DNA from: Blastopirellula sediminis
Lineage (GTDB): Bacteria > Planctomycetota > Planctomycetia > Pirellulales > Pirellulaceae
DNA: 64,000 nt
Reading direction: 5' to 3'
Assembly (NCBI RefSeq): GCF_020966755.1
Contig: NZ_JAJKFT010000004.1
Location: forward strand, 682,001 to 746,000
Made by a program: the position numbers and the translations under genes
Part shown: in pieces, positions 41,901-49,617 of the stretch
Layout of the letters: each line of letters starts with the position of its first letter
How positions within the stretch are numbered: the stretch's first letter is position 1
The notes under the pieces: model-generated
Database searches by the model: none
The model's input: the letters and a program-made list of their open reading frames with translations, nothing else
What the model was told of the DNA's origin: nothing

Positions 41901-43973
41901 CTGTTCAGCGCCGATCACGTCGACCAGCGGGACTCGCTGGAATTGAAGATGCGATCCGCTTCCTTCGTAAATGATGCCGATCGTTTCGGAATCGATCATC
42001 GTCATACAGCTGTAACCGGCGCCGCTTCCTTCGTCCAGCAACAGTCGATTCTCTTGCGGCCAACTCTTGCCGCCGTCGGGCGAACCCTTGATCATGATCC
42101 GCTGGCGGCCGCTTAGGCTGTCGGGGTTCGAGAAGAGGAGCCAGCCGGGCTGTTCGTGGACCAGTTCACGATTGACGTTGATCAGGCTCGCCATGCAGGC
42201 CGTCGGTTCGATTAGCGAACGACGGGAAGTGGGGTGCTCCTTCCACGTCTTGCCCATGTCGGTCGTCGTCATCACGACGCGGGTCGACTCTCGGTTGTAG
42301 CGGCAGTTGAGCATCAGTACGCCCGGCTCGACTTCGACGACCTGCGCTTCGGTCGTGTCGTCAAAAGCGCCGGCGCCTGCGTGCCACGTTTTGCCATGAT
42401 CCTTGGAGTAGATGATCGTTGAGTGAGGGAGTCGCTGCTGCTCTGGCGGATCTTGATACTGCGCGGCGAAGACGAGCGTGCCGTCCTGCATCGCGATCCC
42501 CTTGCCGGGACCTTGCAGTAAGAGAGACCATTCAGGGCGTTTAACCTGTGCGGTGATGTTGATTGGCGCGGACCAGGTGCGTCCATCGTCGCTTGAGCGG
42601 ACGAGCATCAACTGGCCCGTTTCTTCCGGCGAAAGCCCTTGGCCGGAGCGATGCCAAGCGCGATCCCCGTGACTCCACAGGGCGGCGACCCAGATGTCGC
42701 CGGTCGCTGGATCGACCAGCACCGCCGGATCGCCGACGCCGTCATAGCGCCACTTTGGATCGCTCCCCATATCGAAGATGATCTGCATCGGTTCCCAGGT
42801 GCGCCCGCCATCGGTGCTGCGCGACATGCCGACGTCGATGTCGCCGGGTAGATCCCCCCCGGACCGATGACGAACGTCGTAGACGGCGATCAGCGTCCCT
42901 TGCTTCGAGGTCGCGAGACCTGGAATGCGACAAGTGTGAACCCCGTCGTCCCCTCCTTTACGCAGTGCGTAGCCGATTCGCTGGGCTCGTGGCGTCGCCA
43001 CCGCTTCGATTGCGTACGACTTACCGGCGATCTTCGCCGAGCTCGCCTGAACGTCGATCGTCTTCGCGGAGTCGGCGGTTTCTTTTAGCTCGATCGAAAC
43101 GAAGAAATGATTGGGGCCGGGCGAAAGTTCGTAATCCCCGTCGAACTGCAATTGAGACGACAACTTCGACACGCTGCCGAAAGACTGCAATTCTTTCGAA
43201 TCGAGTCGGAGGCTTCTCCAATTGGGAGCGTCAAGGTTTCCCGTGGCGAAGAGGTCGAGCCTGGCGATCTGGTCGAGCGGCAGGGAGCCGGCAAGCTTCA
43301 GATCAAGTTGAGACAAGCGGAGCGGCTGAAGGCTTCCCTCGACCGTTACGCAAATGTCGAGCACCGGATTCAGCTGGCTGTTGACCAGTACCGGCACGAC
43401 CGGTTGTCTGGCGGTGACCGAGACGATGCGCTGCGGCGTCGCAATTTCGACCGACAAGTCGTCGATCATCACGCCGCTCTCGTCCGGCGTCGTGCTAGTG
43501 AAGCGGATTTTCTGCGGAAGTCCGTTCGGAAGCGGCAGCGATAGTCGATTCTGGAACGAGCCGATCTTGGCGGTTCCGCGGTCGTGATAGAGCGTCGTCC
43601 ACTTCTGCCCGTCGCTCGCTTCTACGAGAAAATCAAACGGTGCTCGCTGCGTCCAACGTTCGAACCAGAATTCCAGCCGATCAACCTTGGCGCTCGTCTT
43701 CGGCGGCGTCCAGGTGACGCTCCGTTTCTCGCCACCCAGCAGACGCAAGCTTTGCTTGCCGCTGCGGTGGTGCGCGGTATGAACGACGGCCTGATTCGGC
43801 TCGGCAGTCCAATTGCCCGACGTGTCGTCGGTAGAGCGAAGTTCGCCGGCAGCGAACTCTTCAAAGCCGGTTGCGATGCGACTTGGTGCGACTGGCTCTG
43901 CGACGGCGAGATTTCCCCACGCAATCGCAGACCAGGCGATGCAGAACGCTAATGGTGAACGGCGAATAAACAT
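38961..43973 (-). CDS. Tri-enzyme protein: sialidase, sialate O-acetylesterase and sulfatase
   Basis: A 1670-residue secreted protein with a signal peptide (FIRRSPLAFCIAWSAIAWG). Residues about 30-340 are beta-rich sialidase N-terminal modules. Residues about 345-690 are an exo-alpha-sialidase with a CRIPGL motif near 350 and five Asp boxes (STDGGRTW, SSDDGRTW, SKDHGKTW, TTDMGKTW, SPDGGKSW). Residues about 700-1190 are a SASA-type sialate O-acetylesterase (GQSNM at 791-795, WYQGE at 978-982). Residues about 1200-1670 are a type I sulfatase with ICSSSRASYLTG, whose Cys1248 would become formylglycine, plus FGDHGAQF. It would strip sulfate, acetyl and sialic acid from host or algal glycans. A GTG at 43985 is an alternative start. 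Confidence 0.94.
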   Translation of the reverse strand: MFIRRSPLAFCIAWSAIAWGNLAVAEPVAPSRIATGFEEFAAGELRSTDDTSGNWTAEPNQAVVHTAHHRSGKQSLRLLGGEKRSVTWTPPKTSAKVDRLEFWFERWTQRAPFDFLVEASDGQKWTTLYHDRGTAKIGSFQNRLSLPLPNGLPQKIRFTSTTPDESGVMIDDLSVEIATPQRIVSVTARQPVVPVLVNSQLNPVLDICVTVEGSLQPLRLSQLDLKLAGSLPLDQIARLDLFATGNLDAPNWRSLRLDSKELQSFGSVSKLSSQLQFDGDYELSPGPNHFFVSIELKETADSAKTIDVQASSAKIAGKSYAIEAVATPRAQRIGYALRKGGDDGVHTCRIPGLATSKQGTLIAVYDVRHRSGGDLPGDIDVGMSRSTDGGRTWEPMQIIFDMGSDPKWRYDGVGDPAVLVDPATGDIWVAALWSHGDRAWHRSGQGLSPEETGQLMLVRSSDDGRTWSAPINITAQVKRPEWSLLLQGPGKGIAMQDGTLVFAAQYQDPPEQQRLPHSTIIYSKDHGKTWHAGAGAFDDTTEAQVVEVEPGVLMLNCRYNRESTRVVMTTTDMGKTWKEHPTSRRSLIEPTACMASLINVNRELVHEQPGWLLFSNPDSLSGRQRIMIKGSPDGGKSWPQENRLLLDEGSGAGYSCMTMIDSETIGIIYEGSGSHLQFQRVPLVDVIGAEQPKPTAKKPVGLSLPQVFGDHMVLQADLPLPIWGTAPVGASVDVRLGDERQSTVASRTGRWQVTFPVREASRTPVELEVESEGSRVTISDILIGEVWYCAGQSNMAWPLRSTNHGAEEIAAANRPLIRLLNLQGGAPGVPRVNNAEHLSHLLPENYCVGQWETASPESASEFSAVGWYFGRKLEETLNVPIGLINVGQGGSPTEAWMRRELLESTPELQGLVAGDWLRNPLLGDFCKMRGVENLLPNIQAGAQVPSDDLGPNHPFKPGFLWDAAVAPVIPLAIRGVLWYQGESNAETAERVVQHNTLLPAMIADWRKQWGRADLPFLQVQLPAIERPEWPAFRDGQRRMLDQLENVGMAITIDTGERTNVHPHAKQVVGDRLAYWALANVYQQPQAADDCGPLFCNCEAKGNQFRLTFDHVNSGLVSSDGKPLRHFELAGADGNFHSAIAKIIGASVILTSPEVPAPQMARYAWSPFPQPSVNFFNGAGLPASPFTTAATINERTTAKKRPNILVIISEDNGQELGCYGDPYAQTPNLNRLAARGCRFENAYVTHPICSSSRASYLTGLFPFQNGQIGLATHRYAMFRAWDNIPSVLRQNGYRTGIIGKLHVNPESAFPFDYKAITGNGFGDRPVAQYVEAAAKFINDSDQPFFLTVNFPDAHFPLLRQQYGLPKQPLSADDVKTLPFIGVDNTRIREGVANYYNCIMRLDAGIGMLLDELNKSSKAEDTMIIYFGDHGAQFSRGKATCYEGGLRIPLIVQWPGHLPSGVVRDELISTVDILPTILDAAGLPPSETLPGKSLLPLARNENIAWRDFLFAERTAYSADSFFPQRTLRDRQFKLILNLTPDRTNPVADAYANHANSFFVYGTTEAEIAAAEPPVRQAYETWRSPPEVELYDLKADPWEFTNLANDPKYEPVRQKLLAQLQTFRLQHDDPLLSPAALKRLAEEHDRVVQKRKNGKYAVGESWEYQNYLQLPPR

Positions 43974-44018
43974 GGCGGATTTCACAGGTTCGTACTTCGT
44001 GCAAGTCGTGCAGGCAGT

Positions 44019-44465
44019 TTAGTGGCGTTTGGTGGAGAGGGCGAACTCAAACTGGTTTTTATCTTGGCTGACGATCGCGGAAAGTTCCGAGCGAATGTTG
44101 TAGCGGCTGGGAATCAGGATCCCGGCTACTGAACTGCCGGGCTCGCTGGCGGTCGGCGTGGCGCCCGGATCGGCGTCGGTCGCTTCTCCTTCCCAGGTTA
44201 CTTTGACGGTATGTTTGCCGGGAACCGCCCCTTTAATTTGCGTCAAATATTCGAGATAGAACTCGCCTGACTCGTTGGTCATACCGACCGAACGGCGGCC
44301 AAATTCCGGCTCAAACACGACCCGCAGTCCCGGGACTTGTTTACCGTCGACCGTGATCTTGCCGGTCACGTTGACCAGGTCAGGGAGATCGCTCCGGCTG
44401 GAACCGCATCCTGCGGCGCTTGCGAGCGCTAGGATGGCCAGCCACTTCCAAGGTTTCTGGAACAT
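44019..44465 (-). CDS. Small lipoprotein with carboxypeptidase-regulatory-like domain
   Basis: A 148-residue lipoprotein. The lipobox ALASAAGC precedes Cys20, and residues about 35-148 form a beta-sandwich resembling the carboxypeptidase regulatory/transthyretin-like fold (VTGKITVDGKQVPGLRVVF, PGKHTVKVTWEG). ATG 44465 is preceded by AAAGGA at 7 nt; a longer frame would place this site inside the gene. It directly follows a DUF1559 gene, a pairing common in planctomycetes, and precedes the sialidase fusion by 45 nt. Role unknown; possibly a partner of the pseudopilin-like protein. Confidence 0.88.
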   Translation of the reverse strand: MFQKPWKWLAILALASAAGCGSSRSDLPDLVNVTGKITVDGKQVPGLRVVFEPEFGRRSVGMTNESGEFYLEYLTQIKGAVPGKHTVKVTWEGEATDADPGATPTASEPGSSVAGILIPSRYNIRSELSAIVSQDKNQFEFALSTKRH

Positions 44466-44551
44466 CGACGTCCTTTGCAAAGTAAGTAGGGTTGGCTCGG
44501 CTGACGACCACTTCGCGGCGGTCGTCAGCGGTTCGTGAACTTCGGAGGCGA

Positions 44552-45487
44552 TTAGTATTCGCCGATCACTTCTCCGTCATTGCGCTGACCGAGTCGCAAG
44601 TAGGTGGTGGTGTCGATCGTTTCGGGGACGAAGCGGACCGAACCGTCGCCGAGGGTGAACTGGGCGCCGCCGGCGTGACGACTGGTGAAGACCCGTTCGC
44701 GCTGCCAGGTGCTGGAGCCCCCGTTTTCGTTGATCGGAAAATCAACGACGCCGACGATGCCGAAGACGCTCGCCACCGAGCAAGCCATGCACTTGTCGAG
44801 TCGCGTACCGACCCAGACGCCTTGCTGCTTGATCACCTTCTGGCTTTTTTCTCCCACCATCAAGGTGTTGCTCAGGCCGTCGGTGATTTCGGCGAAGCGA
44901 ACGCTGCGCGGGCCCAAGATTCCTTCTGGACGATAGGTGCCGTTTACCGCGTCGGTGCGGCCATACAGCGGATTGGACGAAGCTGCCGCGGTTGGCGAAT
45001 AGCTGGTTCCGGCCGCTGCCGTATCAAAGCGTCCGAGTACGCCGCTGTAGTTTGACGCGCCCGATACAAAACTGCCGCTGGTGACCAGTTTGGCGGGGTT
45101 GTCAGAGGGGCAGATGTAGGCCTCCAGGTAAGTCCCGGTCAGATTGACGTCGGCCGAGCCGAGCGACGACGTGTTGGGATTCAACTGATCATGCAGCGTG
45201 GTTTGTTCGATGAAGGGGAGGATGAGCGTTCCCCAGCCCCACGAAGCTTTGCCGAGCGTGCTCGCGGCGCGTCCTTCTTGGAAGTAGATCCAGCCAGGGG
45301 GAAGCTTCTGGAACGTGTCGTGATAGTTGTGCATGCCCAGTCCAATCTGTTTCAGATTGTTGCTGCACTGCATGCGACGTGCGGCTTCGCGGGCTTGTTG
45401 AACTGCCGGAAGCAACAGCGCGATGAGAACGCCGATGATCGCGATGACCACCAACAGCTCAACGAGCGTAAATCCTTTGCTTTTCAT
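44552..45487 (-). CDS. DUF1559 prepilin-like protein
   Basis: A 311-residue protein with an N-terminal prepilin signal ([18 protein letters not shown]) and the conserved [20 protein letters not shown] segment. The body is beta-rich with a DGLSNTLMVGEKS segment near residue 205 and a C-terminal HAGGAQFTLGDGSVRF, the H-x9-DG motif that defines the family. It is followed by its small lipoprotein partner (44019-44465). It is probably exported by a type II secretion/type IV pilus-like system. Confidence 0.95.
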   Translation of the reverse strand: MKSKGFTLVELLVVIAIIGVLIALLLPAVQQAREAARRMQCSNNLKQIGLGMHNYHDTFQKLPPGWIYFQEGRAASTLGKASWGWGTLILPFIEQTTLHDQLNPNTSSLGSADVNLTGTYLEAYICPSDNPAKLVTSGSFVSGASNYSGVLGRFDTAAAGTSYSPTAAASSNPLYGRTDAVNGTYRPEGILGPRSVRFAEITDGLSNTLMVGEKSQKVIKQQGVWVGTRLDKCMACSVASVFGIVGVVDFPINENGGSSTWQRERVFTSRHAGGAQFTLGDGSVRFVPETIDTTTYLRLGQRNDGEVIGEY

Positions 45488-45565
45488 GCGACTGACTCGT
45501 ATTAAAGAAAGATAAATGAAAATGCGATTGCGAGGGCATGGATGGGGCGAATCTTGGGAACAGTA

Positions 45566-46039
45566 TTAATTCGACAATTCGATATCAAAGTGGTTTTCGG
45601 CGCCGGTCACTTCCAGCTCGATCACCTTCGGGTTGCGTGCGCAAGAGGGCAATTTGCGGGATGACGGAGAAGGGCGCCGTACGGCGTATTCCGGATTCGA
45701 CTCTTCGATCAGCGGAACGGAGTCGAGCTCCTGGCCGTCGAACATTACCGTAACGCGGTGCGAACCGAGCACGGCGCCGTCGTGCGTTTGATAGGTGGTC
45801 AGCTCGAAGCTGCCATCGGGGCCGAGCTTCGAGGTCGCCGGCTTGCCGACCAGCGTCGAACCGCTCTTCGCAACCGGCGTGAACAGGATCGTGGCGTTGG
45901 TAATCGGTTGCGTTTGGCAGGTGACCCGTCCGGTGACGTGCCCAAGCGGAAAGTCCTCCGAGCCGCAGCCGCTCGCCAGCAGTAAACAGCCGAGGAGCAA
46001 TACGGAGCCGCCCTTGCGTTTCAGCGCGGAAGCGATCAT
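45566..46039 (-). CDS. Small lipoprotein, DUF1559 partner
   Basis: A 157-residue lipoprotein with lipobox LLLASGC and a transthyretin/carboxypeptidase-regulatory-like body (GHVTGRVTCQTQPITNATI; LGSHRVTVMFDGQEL). The ATG at 46039 overlaps the stop of the upstream DUF1559 gene (TAATG), which fixes the start and shows coupling; the frame's longer upstream extension is spurious. It resembles the lipoprotein at 44019 in layout but is only distantly similar in sequence. Function unknown. Confidence 0.88.
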   Translation of the reverse strand: MIASALKRKGGSVLLLGCLLLASGCGSEDFPLGHVTGRVTCQTQPITNATILFTPVAKSGSTLVGKPATSKLGPDGSFELTTYQTHDGAVLGSHRVTVMFDGQELDSVPLIEESNPEYAVRRPSPSSRKLPSCARNPKVIELEVTGAENHFDIELSN

Positions 46040-46962
46040 TAGAATTCTCCCACCGGGTTGCGATCGTCGATGCGGGCGAGATTCGGGAGCAACGTGGTCT
46101 GGTCGAGGTTTTCGCTCAAAAAGCGAGCCGAACCGTCGAACAGAACAAACTGCACGCCGCCAGGATGTTGACTGGCGTAAACCATCGGAGCGAAGGCGAG
46201 ATCGAGTCCGGCCGCTTGCGGATCGCCATTCAGGCCATGGCTCGAATGAAGTGCGCCGAGGCACGATCCAACCGAGTCGGTATTCTGTCCCGACGTTCCC
46301 ATCCGATCGGTCCGGTTAGCGGCAGCCCAGACGGCGCCTCCCAGGATGTTCTTGGTGCGGGGATGAGCGAGCGTCTTTTCGCCGACCATCAACGTATTGC
46401 TGGTTCCGTCATGAACGTCGGCCAACGTCTTGAAGCTGTTGCGGAAGAAGGCGCCGCCGCGGTCGAGCGTCGTCGTGTTGGTGTAGGCGTAACCGGCGAC
46501 GGCCGCGTAGTTGGAAGTGGCCAGCTTTTCGCCGCTGAAGAGATAGTGCGAGTTGAGCGTTTCGTCGACCGAGCTGGGGCAACGATAGGCGGTTAACGGT
46601 TGTTGCAGCAGCGCCAAGTTGGAGGTAAGCGCCTGGCTGACCGTTTGCGGGCCCGGCGAAAGTTGATCGTGGAGCGCTCGTTGTTCTACGAAGGGAAGGA
46701 TGAGAACGGACCAACTCCAGCCGTAGCCGTCGACTCCGCCGCTGTCGTTGGCGACGTCGATATAGCCCGACGGTAATACGCGGTGGGTGTCGTGATAGTT
46801 GTGGATCGCCAGGCCGACTTGCTTCAGGTTGTTGATGCATTGCATCCGGCGGGCCGATTCGCGGGCTTGTTGCACCGCCGGCAATAGGAGGGCGATCAGA
46901 ACCCCGATGATCGCGATCACGACCAGGAGTTCCACAAGGGTAAAGGCTCGTCGCCGAGTCAT
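46039..46962 (-). CDS. DUF1559 prepilin-like protein
   Basis: A 307-residue protein with an N-terminal prepilin signal ([19 protein letters not shown]), then QQARESARRMQCINNLKQVG. A DGTSNTLMVGEKT segment and the terminal HPGGVQFVLFDGSARFL block complete the family pattern. ATG 46962 has AAGGA about 8 nt upstream. It is the first gene of a same-strand run reaching through the lipoproteins into the sialic acid cluster, with gaps of 45-86 nt. Confidence 0.95.
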   Translation of the reverse strand: MTRRRAFTLVELLVVIAIIGVLIALLLPAVQQARESARRMQCINNLKQVGLAIHNYHDTHRVLPSGYIDVANDSGGVDGYGWSWSVLILPFVEQRALHDQLSPGPQTVSQALTSNLALLQQPLTAYRCPSSVDETLNSHYLFSGEKLATSNYAAVAGYAYTNTTTLDRGGAFFRNSFKTLADVHDGTSNTLMVGEKTLAHPRTKNILGGAVWAAANRTDRMGTSGQNTDSVGSCLGALHSSHGLNGDPQAAGLDLAFAPMVYASQHPGGVQFVLFDGSARFLSENLDQTTLLPNLARIDDRNPVGEF

Positions 46963-47310
46963 GGACAATTCCTTAGAAGAGGATCGAAGGATGGAGTGAT
47001 GACTTCAAATTACCACCACCGTTTCGGCCATGAGTCCGAAAAATGGTATTGCGATGTGCGCAAATGGACATGCGGCGTAGGGGAAGAAGGTCGCCGGCAA
47101 TTGGCAAAAGAAGGCCGATTGCTAGAGGTTAGACTGCATCGACGGGCGGCAGATGGCCGTAAGATAAGCACGCCGAGCGAATCGAACGCCGGTTCGCCGG
47201 ACAAACGTGGGGATGCGTTCGGCCAAAATGACGAGTGTCGAAAGAGGCACCACCCTCGGTCGTCATCGGATTACAAACGCCAAACGCATTCCCCCGCTTG
47301 CGCGGCGAGC
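46963..47310. promoter_or_regulatory. Spacer with upstream promoter region and a degenerate repeat
   Basis: About 350 bases between two minus-strand genes, with no coding evidence. A perfect inverted repeat TTGCG-N5-CGCAA (47049-47063) lies about 87 nt upstream of the DUF1559 start and could be an operator. At 47287-47315, overlapping the end of the NamZ-fusion gene, the sequence resembles one arm of the repeat seen at 55982-56013. Neither is proven functional. Confidence 0.4.
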
Positions 47311-49617
47311 CTATTCGTAGAGCAAATAGGGAGTGCGGCGTCGGGCGAATTCGTCGAGCGAGGAGGAGTACGACTGCATGATCACCTCCGGCGAATCCCC
47401 GTTTTCGATCTGCTTCAGAACGCCTGCGTTGCCAAGCAGCGTGGGAAGTTTTTTGGACTCCCAAGTTTCGGGATAGGTCTTATGCAGCGCCGCCGCAAGC
47501 GCCCAGGCGAGATGGACCGGACGGAATTTCTCCCAGTCGGTGATCACAAAGTTGACGCCGCCGCATATCTCCCCTTCGTACTTGCTGCTGGTCGGCTGGA
47601 ATTCGATTGGAACGATTCGCACGCCAGGCGGGTTGTACGCTTCGATTTCGGCGGCCAATTCCGGACCTTTGATCCATGGAGCGCCGATCAGTTCAAACGG
47701 CGTATCGGTTCCACGACCGACCGAAATGTTGGTCGTCTCCAACAGCCCGACGCCGGGATAGAGGAGCGCCTCGGTCAGCGAACGCATGTTGGGCGAAGTA
47801 TTCCGCCAAGGCAGCCCGGTGTCGAACAGTAGCGCATCGCGGCGCCAGTTTTCCAATTTGATAACGGTCAGATCGGTTCCAAACTTGCGTTCCGCGTTGA
47901 GCATCTGCGCCATTTCGCCGATCGTCAGCCCGTGACGAACTGGAATCTGGTGGAAAGCGACGAACGAGTGCTTTTCTTCGTCGAGCAGCGGGCCTTCCAT
48001 CAGCACGCCGCCGATCGGATTGGGACGATCAAGAACAACGAACGAGATCTTGTTCTCCGCCGCCGCTTCCATCGCCAGGCCCATCGTCGAGATGTAGGTG
48101 TAAAACCGGCAACCGACGTCCTGAATGTCAAAGACGAGCGTATCGACTCCTTTCAGCATCTCCGGCGTCGGCTTCCGCGTCTTGCCATACAAGCTTTTCA
48201 CCGCCACTCCCGTGGCCGGATCGACGGTGTCGCCGATTTCCGATTGATCGAGAGCGCCGTGGAAGCCATGTTCGGGACTGAAGATCGCAACAAGTTCGAC
48301 GTTCGGCGCTTTCGCCAACAACTCCACGATCGAATCGCCCGACTTGGTGCGGCTCGTGTGATTGGCGATCACGCCGACCTTACGTCCTTTCAGCGCCGCA
48401 AAGTTGCTGTCGGCCAGCACGTCGATGCCGAGCTTGGTCGGCGGGGCAGGGGATGGCGCCGACGGCGTCAAGCAAGCGGCGCTGGCGATCGTACCGATCT
48501 TCCCCGCCAAGTCATTGACCGAGCCTTTGCCGTCCGGATGAACGCGATTCGAGAGGAACAGCACGACCAGATCCAAGCCTGGATCGATCCAGAGAGCGGT
48601 ACCAGTAAAGCCGCCATGTCCATAGGCGGCCGGGGTCATCAGGTCGCCGCGATTGCGCGAGTACGCGCTCTTCTTGTCCCAACCCAGGCCACGAATGTTG
48701 CCGACGGCGTCATACGGGCTGGTCATCAGCGCGATGGTTTGCGGCTGCAGTAGCGCCTTCTCGCCGCCGAAGCGCGAGTCAAGCATTGCCTGAGCGTAGA
48801 TCGCCACGTCGTCCGCAGTGCTGAACAAGCCGGCGTGACCGGCGACTCCTCCCATCGCGCGAGCGCGCGGATCATGCACCGATCCCTTCAGCCACTTGCC
48901 GTCGACTTCTTCGGTGGTAGCGGCGTTCTCGCACAGTTGCGGCGCGGGGTTGTAACCGCTCTGCTTCATGCCGAGCGGCTCAAAGATGTTTTTCTGAGCG
49001 TATTCGTCCAGCGTCTGGCCGCTCACGCGAGCGACGATCTCGCCGAGCAAGATAAAACCAACGTCGGAATAACGAAACTTGTCTCCCGGAGGCGACAGCA
49101 ACTTCAATTCGCAGATCCGCTTGTAAGCGTCGGGCCAACCGTTGTCGTAGTCGCTCAGCGCATTGTCAGGCGTAAGGCCGCTGACATGGATCATCAACTG
49201 TTCGACGGTGATGTCTTCTTTGCCGTGGTCACGGAACTCGGGGAGATAGGTCGACACTTTCTCCCACAATCGGACGTCGCCCCGTTCGACCAGCTGCATG
49301 ATGCTGGTCGCGGTGACGATCGGCTTGGTGATCGAGGCCATGTCGAAGAGCGTGTCGGTCGTCATCGCTTCGGTCGTCGGTTGAACGCGGCGATTGCCGA
49401 ACGACTCTTTAAAGACGATCTTCCCGTGGCGAGCGACCAGAACGACGCAGCCCGGCATCTTCTTCTCTTCCAGTGCAATCTGCACCTGACGTTCGATGTC
49501 GGCGCCAAAGTCGGCCCGCATGCCGACTTCACTCGGCGTAGCGTGCGGCAACTGTGCCTGTGCAGCACAGGGAATCGCCAACAGAATCGCGGTCCAGATC
49601 AACGAGCGGTGAATCAT
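47311..49617 (-). CDS. Serine beta-lactamase-like domain fused to exo-N-acetylmuramidase NamZ (DUF1343)
   Basis: A 768-residue secreted protein with a signal peptide (SLIWTAILLAIPCAAQAQ). Residues about 22-375 are a class C beta-lactamase/AmpH-EstB fold with the SxxK motif in MASITKPIV near residue 93 and a YGHGGFTGTALW box near 350. Residues about 395-768 are DUF1343, now known as NamZ (GH171), which releases MurNAc from the non-reducing ends of murein fragments; markers are GVIANHTSRT, FSPEHGFHG, VFDIQDVGCRFYTY and DRPNPIGG. The start is ATG 49617, overlapping the upstream symporter stop (ATGA). The lactamase-like half may be a peptidase trimming the stem peptide (inference). Confidence 0.93.
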   Translation of the reverse strand: MIHRSLIWTAILLAIPCAAQAQLPHATPSEVGMRADFGADIERQVQIALEEKKMPGCVVLVARHGKIVFKESFGNRRVQPTTEAMTTDTLFDMASITKPIVTATSIMQLVERGDVRLWEKVSTYLPEFRDHGKEDITVEQLMIHVSGLTPDNALSDYDNGWPDAYKRICELKLLSPPGDKFRYSDVGFILLGEIVARVSGQTLDEYAQKNIFEPLGMKQSGYNPAPQLCENAATTEEVDGKWLKGSVHDPRARAMGGVAGHAGLFSTADDVAIYAQAMLDSRFGGEKALLQPQTIALMTSPYDAVGNIRGLGWDKKSAYSRNRGDLMTPAAYGHGGFTGTALWIDPGLDLVVLFLSNRVHPDGKGSVNDLAGKIGTIASAACLTPSAPSPAPPTKLGIDVLADSNFAALKGRKVGVIANHTSRTKSGDSIVELLAKAPNVELVAIFSPEHGFHGALDQSEIGDTVDPATGVAVKSLYGKTRKPTPEMLKGVDTLVFDIQDVGCRFYTYISTMGLAMEAAAENKISFVVLDRPNPIGGVLMEGPLLDEEKHSFVAFHQIPVRHGLTIGEMAQMLNAERKFGTDLTVIKLENWRRDALLFDTGLPWRNTSPNMRSLTEALLYPGVGLLETTNISVGRGTDTPFELIGAPWIKGPELAAEIEAYNPPGVRIVPIEFQPTSSKYEGEICGGVNFVITDWEKFRPVHLAWALAAALHKTYPETWESKKLPTLLGNAGVLKQIENGDSPEVIMQSYSSSLDEFARRRTPYLLYE

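Noticed and set aside
46996-47832. 278-codon plus-strand frame
   Set aside because: Most of it is antisense to the NamZ fusion and the rest is spacer; composition is not protein-like.
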